Of a stretch of 64,000 nucleotides of DNA, positions 59,243 to 64,000 are shown piece by piece. The first letter of the stretch is position 1, and every line of letters starts with the position of its first letter. Source of the DNA: Zygnema cylindricum (lineage: Eukaryota > Streptophyta > Zygnematophyceae > Zygnematales > Zygnemataceae). The position numbers and the translations under genes were made by a program. The stretch lies in NCBI GenBank assembly GCA_037447655.1, contig JBBHKE010003189.1:130282-194281 (forward strand). Reading direction: 5' to 3'. The notes under the pieces are model-generated. The model was not told the DNA's origin. It did not search any database and saw nothing but the letters and a program-made list of their open reading frames with translations.

Positions 59243-60745
59243 GATTTTCATGTGATCGTCTTAGATCGCTACTTTGATCAGCGACCGTCCGATCGTCCGA
59301 ATCTGACGGTTTACATAAAAAGCTGCTCAAAACTCACAGAAAAATATTTTTTTGTCCTTTTTTTTTCAAATTTAGACATGACGTTTAATTCTCTATCGAT
59401 CCATGTGCAACTCAACCCTGTTAGTATTTTATTTCATTTTGCGGCCAATACAATATTGGTCTTAACTCTTAAGGGTATATTGTATTTTTTGCGTACAATA
59501 GGCATATTGTATGGGTGTACTTTCACCTACTTTTGAAATATGTTCAGTACTACTGTAGTCATATTCATTTTGCGCTTCATATCGTTTAATAGCTTAGCTC
59601 CAGTTTTGTATACTGTCTCAAAAACCGTATTTTGTGTTGCGATATAATTTCCCCAGCGATATTATTTGATGATTTGTATTGCCCGTTCAGTCGTTCACAC
59701 TAACCATTACGATAGTGTAAACCTGAAAAAGGCGGACAACGACAAAATTGTGTTCCAATTGTACTAATGTACCACGCGTGTAACACATACAGTGACCCCA
59801 ACTTCGCGATCAGTCTGATTTGCAAAATCTTGCGAATCTCTGACAGACTTTCGTACTTTATCCCATTTGTAATCGGACGGCTGCATCTGGAGTTTTAGAC
59901 AAATTGTGGAGATTCATAAAATGTTTTTGATTTGCAGGCTTGCAGCTGTCCTGTATCGAATATCGCGCTCCCTACAGGAACCGATACAATATCGCGTCTC
60001 AAGAGTTACATAAATACCACGTGTCGAGTATGCAGAAATGGTTGTTGATGTACATCACTACACCGCCCTTCTCCTTCCATTAAATTATTGTTATATATTC
60101 TACTTTCGCACCAACACTAATAAATCCTTCACCCCAATAACGATGAACAGTGTACTAAACAGTCAACACGTTAGAATAAGGCGAGTTACACAAGCCTTAT
60201 TAGTTATTAGGGTAAAAGAAACCCCGTTGACGCAGAGAGCCCTTCGTTTATTTGTTTTGCGTGACTTATGTAACAATTGCAAAGCAGGAAAATTTGGGAG
60301 GGAAATTGTCAAATTGCTCGCCGGTCCGTTGACTATTTCTCCTTTTAAACGCCGTTTTACACTTAACACACGTATCTACGATAACGAAATGTTTGGCTGC
60401 CGTACTTAAAAAAGGAACAAAGAACAAAATCCTATTGGTCGCTATAATTCAATGGCTCGCCCTTGATACTGTTCTACTTTCTTCCCTTTCTCTTTCGGTT
60501 TGCTACCACCCACATTCAGTGTTTTAGTTTTGTTTTTGCCTCTGTTCCCATGTACTCAGACGGCCTACCAGCAGGCTAGGGTAATACGTCCTACTTAATC
60601 GAATGAAAATACTCCACTAGCCCGATGTACCGAGCTGTTCCGGTAAAGCTTATATGTAAATTAGCTACTACAGCACGTCATATTTTTTTGGAAAATGAGA
60701 GAAACATTGTGTGGCCCTCTGAGAAATGTAAATGTGCTTGGATAC

Positions 60746-60844
60746 CTTTCCAGCAACCTTTACTCTTCCTCGCAAATTGATATCGTAAAGAATGTGCACT
60801 CCATGAAAAGAATGATTTGCAAAGACTTTCCACCAAGATACATC
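60746..60844 (-). pseudogene. Orphan 33-codon exon-like segment
   Basis: On the minus strand an ATACAG acceptor precedes DVSWWKVFANHSFHGVHILY and DINLRGRVKVAGK, and a GTATCC donor follows; the length is exactly 99 nt. The composition is protein-like. No partner exons were confirmed: a possible 13-nt microexon (TTGCCATGGAAAG, about 60885-60905) lies upstream between AG and GT. Identity unknown; it could belong to a gene lying downstream of the GAUT gene or be a relic. Confidence 0.25.
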
Positions 60845-61822
60845 CTGTATTGTTATTAGTTTTGTCAATGGAAGGCAAGAATTTACCTTTCCATGGCAAC
60901 TGTCAGATCAATAATCAAACAAGAGTGCCAAGAGAAAAGTTGACTTAAATCAAGAAAAAAAGAAAAAACATAGAAATAATAATTCACAGGCTAGTACGAA
61001 ATATTGTCCAGATTTATGAGAAACCCTACTCAACACCTGTTGATGTTAATGAATCAACAAAAACACACATGGAACGTTGCACTGACTATGATATTGAACC
61101 AATCGCCATTCAGCATTCAGGTTTCCATTGACCTAAATCTGCTCATCCACTGTTTCATTCTTCTGGGATCCCTCATTTTATAACTCATAACTTGAATGCG
61201 CAAAAACAATAAAAAACCCCATATCTACCTTCCGGCTCAAGTACAAATACAAGTATTGCCCATATAGTATGCCAAAACCACATATAGTGTCTCCAAACGT
61301 TTTCGCACATTTGAACGACTATGTAACTGGCATTCATAACACATTCATCCCACATGATCAATTGTCGCTTTGTACTTTTAGCTTCGGAAGCAACTTTCTT
61401 GCTGCCCTCCTTCAACTTCGTGATGGCCATAAGCCTTATGGATTTATAAGTCACCTCTTCAAAACAGGTGTGCAACATCAATCAGAGATTTTTCGCTACA
61501 CTTTTTTTGCTACAAGTCCCACAACACATATACTCCAAAATTTGAACAGTGCATAATTTGAACTACTAAGCCAAACCGTGCAAGTTATGTCAGAAACAAA
61601 GCTAAACTAATATAACACATAACCGTGGGAGAAAAATGAATGGAAGGAGGGACGACATTAAGGCAATAAATACAATGAATTTCTGGTCATCGCCATCTAG
61701 TCTATTCGCTAGGTTAGAGATAAATTTCCGTGAGATAAATTTTGTGGCACATTGAATGAATTTACTAACGCTGTAAGGCCAGACTGGCCTGGCAGTCATC
61801 CGGGTGACTCCAAACAACAAAG
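60845..61822. other. Spacer downstream of the GAUT gene, no gene seen
   Basis: About 1 kb. A single family 2 arm (ACCACATATAGTGTCTCCAA ... CGCACATTTGAA) lies near 61265-61320. Short ORFs on both strands at 61185-61556 have no recognisable content. Confidence 0.5.
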
Positions 61823-63900
61823 TCATTCATTTATGTTGCATTGCTGAAGGAAGGGATGGTCATACTTGACATACTTCGTCCAATAGGGCTTGAATTTGGC
61901 CATAGCAATGTCTAACCACGGCTTCATGTTGCCATTGTAATGCACCACAGCAGCTCTGCAAGAAAAAGTAAACAAATAACAAGAAAAGTGAAACCAATGA
62001 CAATAGGAGCAATCAAACCAATGACAACAAGCAAAGTTAAAGCAATGACAACAAGAAAAGCTGAGCCGATAACAACAAGAAAAGTTAAAGCGATGACAAC
62101 AAAATTTACCAAACTAGCCATATTTTCTTACACCTAACTGGACTCTGTAAGCCATTCACAACCTGCGAACATCAAAATCACACTAGTTTGCAGTTGCAAA
62201 AGGACCATTCCAGTTATTTCCATAAACCATCTTTTGCTGCAGCTTCTGACAACGTTATTTGAGAGTACCGAGCGAACTGCGTCAAAGCAAAAATTTTGCC
62301 TTGAAAGGGACAAGTTAAACTTAGCTTAAAAGGAGTTTTACAGCACATACAATATTAATATTTAACTTAGTTTTCTACGGCAATTTACAGCACGTACCTG
62401 TCTAGCTCATCTGTGTCGAGACCAGGATTGTAGCCCAATCCTAGTGCATGCCAATTCTTTTTCAAAGGCTGAGTTACATTGTAGAATGTTATGAGACCAG
62501 GAGGAAGGGTTCCCAGTTTCCAGAGTAGCCTGTCCTCATTCTGCAATTCCACATGTACACCCCAACTCGTTATTAGCATTAATAGTACTAAACTGGTGTC
62601 ATTTTTTTTGGGCCCCTGAACATAAGATAGCGCTAACAACATTAACTGTTTTTTTCTTAACGACAATTTGGTGAGCGGTTGAAAATTGTCTATGTCATTT
62701 GGACTTCAACTAGAACTAATAACCTAAGATATGTATTTCTTAACGCTAGAAACAATTCACGGTGTACCAGCAGATTCAGCACACTTGTGGCACACAAACT
62801 CAGAGCATATGCTCACCCACTTCAGCATATGGTCTATATATGTGGTCTGTATCTTTCCAATGTATTTGGTGTTCATCTTGCGTATTATTTTTGCAGAACC
62901 AATCATTCCTCTTCCTTTAGCCCTTTTGAAAGGTCTAGTAAATTGCTTCCTCTTCTTTTGTACCCAGATGGTTTACTCATCGCAAGTCATGCAATAAGGC
63001 TTTCCGCTTCAACACACACAGATTTATACCATACTGAAGGACCCGATAAAAATACTTTCACAGGGTAATAATACAATACTGGTGAAAACACCAGCTGTGC
63101 AAGATTTAAATTCGCTGATGGCAAGCCCCGTCCTTCCCTTGCTGTCCATCACAGGTGAGAGTATTTCACCAACACTACTTCACCAAGACTCCTCAAAAAA
63201 CAAAAGATTTAGCCCACATAAACCTTTGTCCTTTAGCCAACAGGAGAGGGTTTACTTAGAGAGGGTTGCTCGGAAAGTGAAGTGCACCACCCATCGCTAT
63301 TAGTGTAGTGAATTATTAACACACTATTAGAAAAAAGCCGCATTAGATTATATTTTGCAACATGGCTCATTATGGTCTAATTAAATAAATAGTGTTATTG
63401 ACACTAATTTATGATTTTGGGTAAAAAAAACACTCACTCGAATTGAGAGTAACTCTAATTGCAATGGGCAGTGTACTTACTCGATTCTGCCAATAATGGT
63501 AGATCCCTGTCATGTCAAATTGTCGCCAGGCCTTCAAATCGAAGACATTCATTCCATATGCCCAACCACAGGCCTACAACACAGCAGCACCCAATCAAGT
63601 CGACGAGAAGTCAATAAGTTCCATCACGGAACATCACCACCATCATTAACGATTTTATTTATTCATTTTCACCATTCCCGCTCGAAATAGAGAAGCCCTT
63701 ACTCTGAACTAAAGGCAGACAAGAGCTCTGCTTGTAATCATAGCTTTAAGAACAATCACAAGGGAAAAAATTTGGATATGCACCTGCGGATCAAAATTTG
63801 CAGCTATCAACGGATGTGAAAAATTGAGATATTTATCATATCGATGAAATGATTGTCCACACGTTAACACAGCCCCGTTAACATTTCCATTCAAATTCAC
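61823..63900 (-). CDS. GAUT-family galacturonosyltransferase (GT8), C-terminal part (partial at right edge)
   Basis: Last four coding exons on the minus strand: 63900-63784, 63573-63481, 62540-62398 and 61955-61823 (stop TGA at 61823-61825); all junctions are in phase and GT-AG. Sequence: [81 protein letters not shown], then [14 protein letters not shown] and KPYWTKYV. These are the conserved C-terminal blocks of GAUTs, including the HxxGxxKPW-type sugar-nucleotide site (HYNGNMKPW). The ending [13 protein letters not shown] resembles the GAUT8-11 side of the family. The enzyme works in the Golgi lumen, adding galacturonic acid from UDP-GalA to pectin. The signal anchor and the DxD region lie beyond 64000. 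Introns are 210, 940 and 442 bp; the middle one carries a MITE-like element at each end. Confidence 0.92.
61966..62110. repeat. Minisatellite in the last GAUT intron
   Basis: Four to five imperfect copies of a unit of about 33 bp (AAAGTTAAAGCAATGACAAC) begin some ten bases upstream of the acceptor of the last exon (61956 onward). Confidence 0.8.
62556..62766. repeat. MITE-like element, family 1, copy 6
   Basis: The left end TACACCCCAACTCGTTATTA and right end CTAGAAACAATTCACGGTGTA form an imperfect inverted repeat. The interior has TTTTTTTTGGGCCCCTGAACA and AACTAGAACTAATAAC as in copies 2-5. About 15 bp from the GAUT exon starting at 62540. Confidence 0.65.
63281..63477. repeat. MITE-like element, family 1, copy 7, abutting a GAUT donor site
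   Basis: The left end AGTGCACCACCCATCGCTATTAG and right end (reverse complement) AGTACACTGCCCATTGCAATTAG are inverted repeats. The interior matches copy 1. Its right edge lies 4 bases from the exon ending at 63481. Confidence 0.75.
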
Positions 63901-64000
63901 CTGTCCAGACACACATTCAAATAAATGGTCAGTGGAAGCTCCAATGACATCATGGTAATTGTTACAATCACCAGGTAGCTGTGCAAGAAACAACATTAAG

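Larger units (their letters stand above)
56787..60745. other. Intergenic region with decayed repeats
   Basis: 56815-56960 has AACAG/CTGTT repeats related to those in WDR91. 57550-58330 is rich in GTACGG/CGTACG. 58338-58391 is a C/G homopolymer palindrome and 58430-59242 holds GATATATCG repeats (listed separately). 59243-60745 shows nothing convincing; the open frame at 60038-60409 (plus) has no recognisable family features. Confidence 0.5.

Noticed and set aside
60038-60409. 123-codon plus-strand ORF
   Set aside because: No recognisable motif, no splice support and no conserved composition; retained only as a note in the intergenic entry.
61185-61556. ORFs on both strands downstream of GAUT
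   Set aside because: No family resemblance, and they overlap a family 2 repeat arm; no splice context ties them to the GAUT gene, which stops at 61823.

Overview
This is nuclear DNA of a plant-lineage eukaryote. Genes are split into many short exons by GT-AG introns, there is a Ty1/copia retrotransposon, and the encoded proteins include a plastid MEP-pathway kinase (CMK/IspE) with an N-terminal extension and a pectin-type galacturonosyltransferase (GAUT, GT8). GAUTs and the ankyrin/Raf-like kinase found here are typical of streptophytes. The sequences align by eye to land-plant proteins but are clearly divergent, so a streptophyte alga or an early-diverging land plant is my best guess; the genus cannot be fixed from this window.

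Layout. (1) 374-8459, minus: the first three coding exons of an ILK-type ankyrin-repeat protein kinase that runs off the left edge. Its 7.1-kb first intron holds a crippled copia element and a long purine/pyrimidine tract. (2) 8460-15004: no gene seen. (3) 15005-21646, plus: an 18-exon gene for a ~1018-residue protein I cannot name, with an RRM-like segment and a C-terminal CxxC/CxxC zinc ribbon. All exon phases agree and the spliced length is a multiple of three. (4) 21647-28768: mostly repeats, with two orphan exon-like segments. (5) 28769-33877, plus: a proline- and glycine-rich protein with PPR-like helices and a probable mitochondrial presequence. (6) 35952-44599, minus: a 16-exon WDR91 homologue, convergent with (5). 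(7) 45592-53149, plus: CMK/IspE in 11 exons, divergent from (6) across a 1-kb spacer holding two palindromic MITE-like elements. (8) 53150-61822: repeats, a two-exon hypothetical gene on the minus strand, and one orphan exon. (9) 61823-63900, minus: the last four coding exons of a GAUT running off the right edge.

The genes do not form a pathway; they are independent housekeeping loci (signalling, endosome maturation, plastid isoprenoid synthesis, cell-wall synthesis, organelle RNA or ribosome function). What unifies the window is intron biology. Introns are loaded with (CT)n microsatellites, minisatellites and at least two families of short inverted-repeat elements, repeatedly next to splice sites. 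In CMK a tandem array contains degenerate copies of a splice acceptor plus the first codons of the next exon. In the GAUT gene a MITE-like end supplies part of the 5' splice site.

Exon limits were read by hand from reading-frame continuity, family similarity and GT-AG signals. No alignment or transcript data were available.
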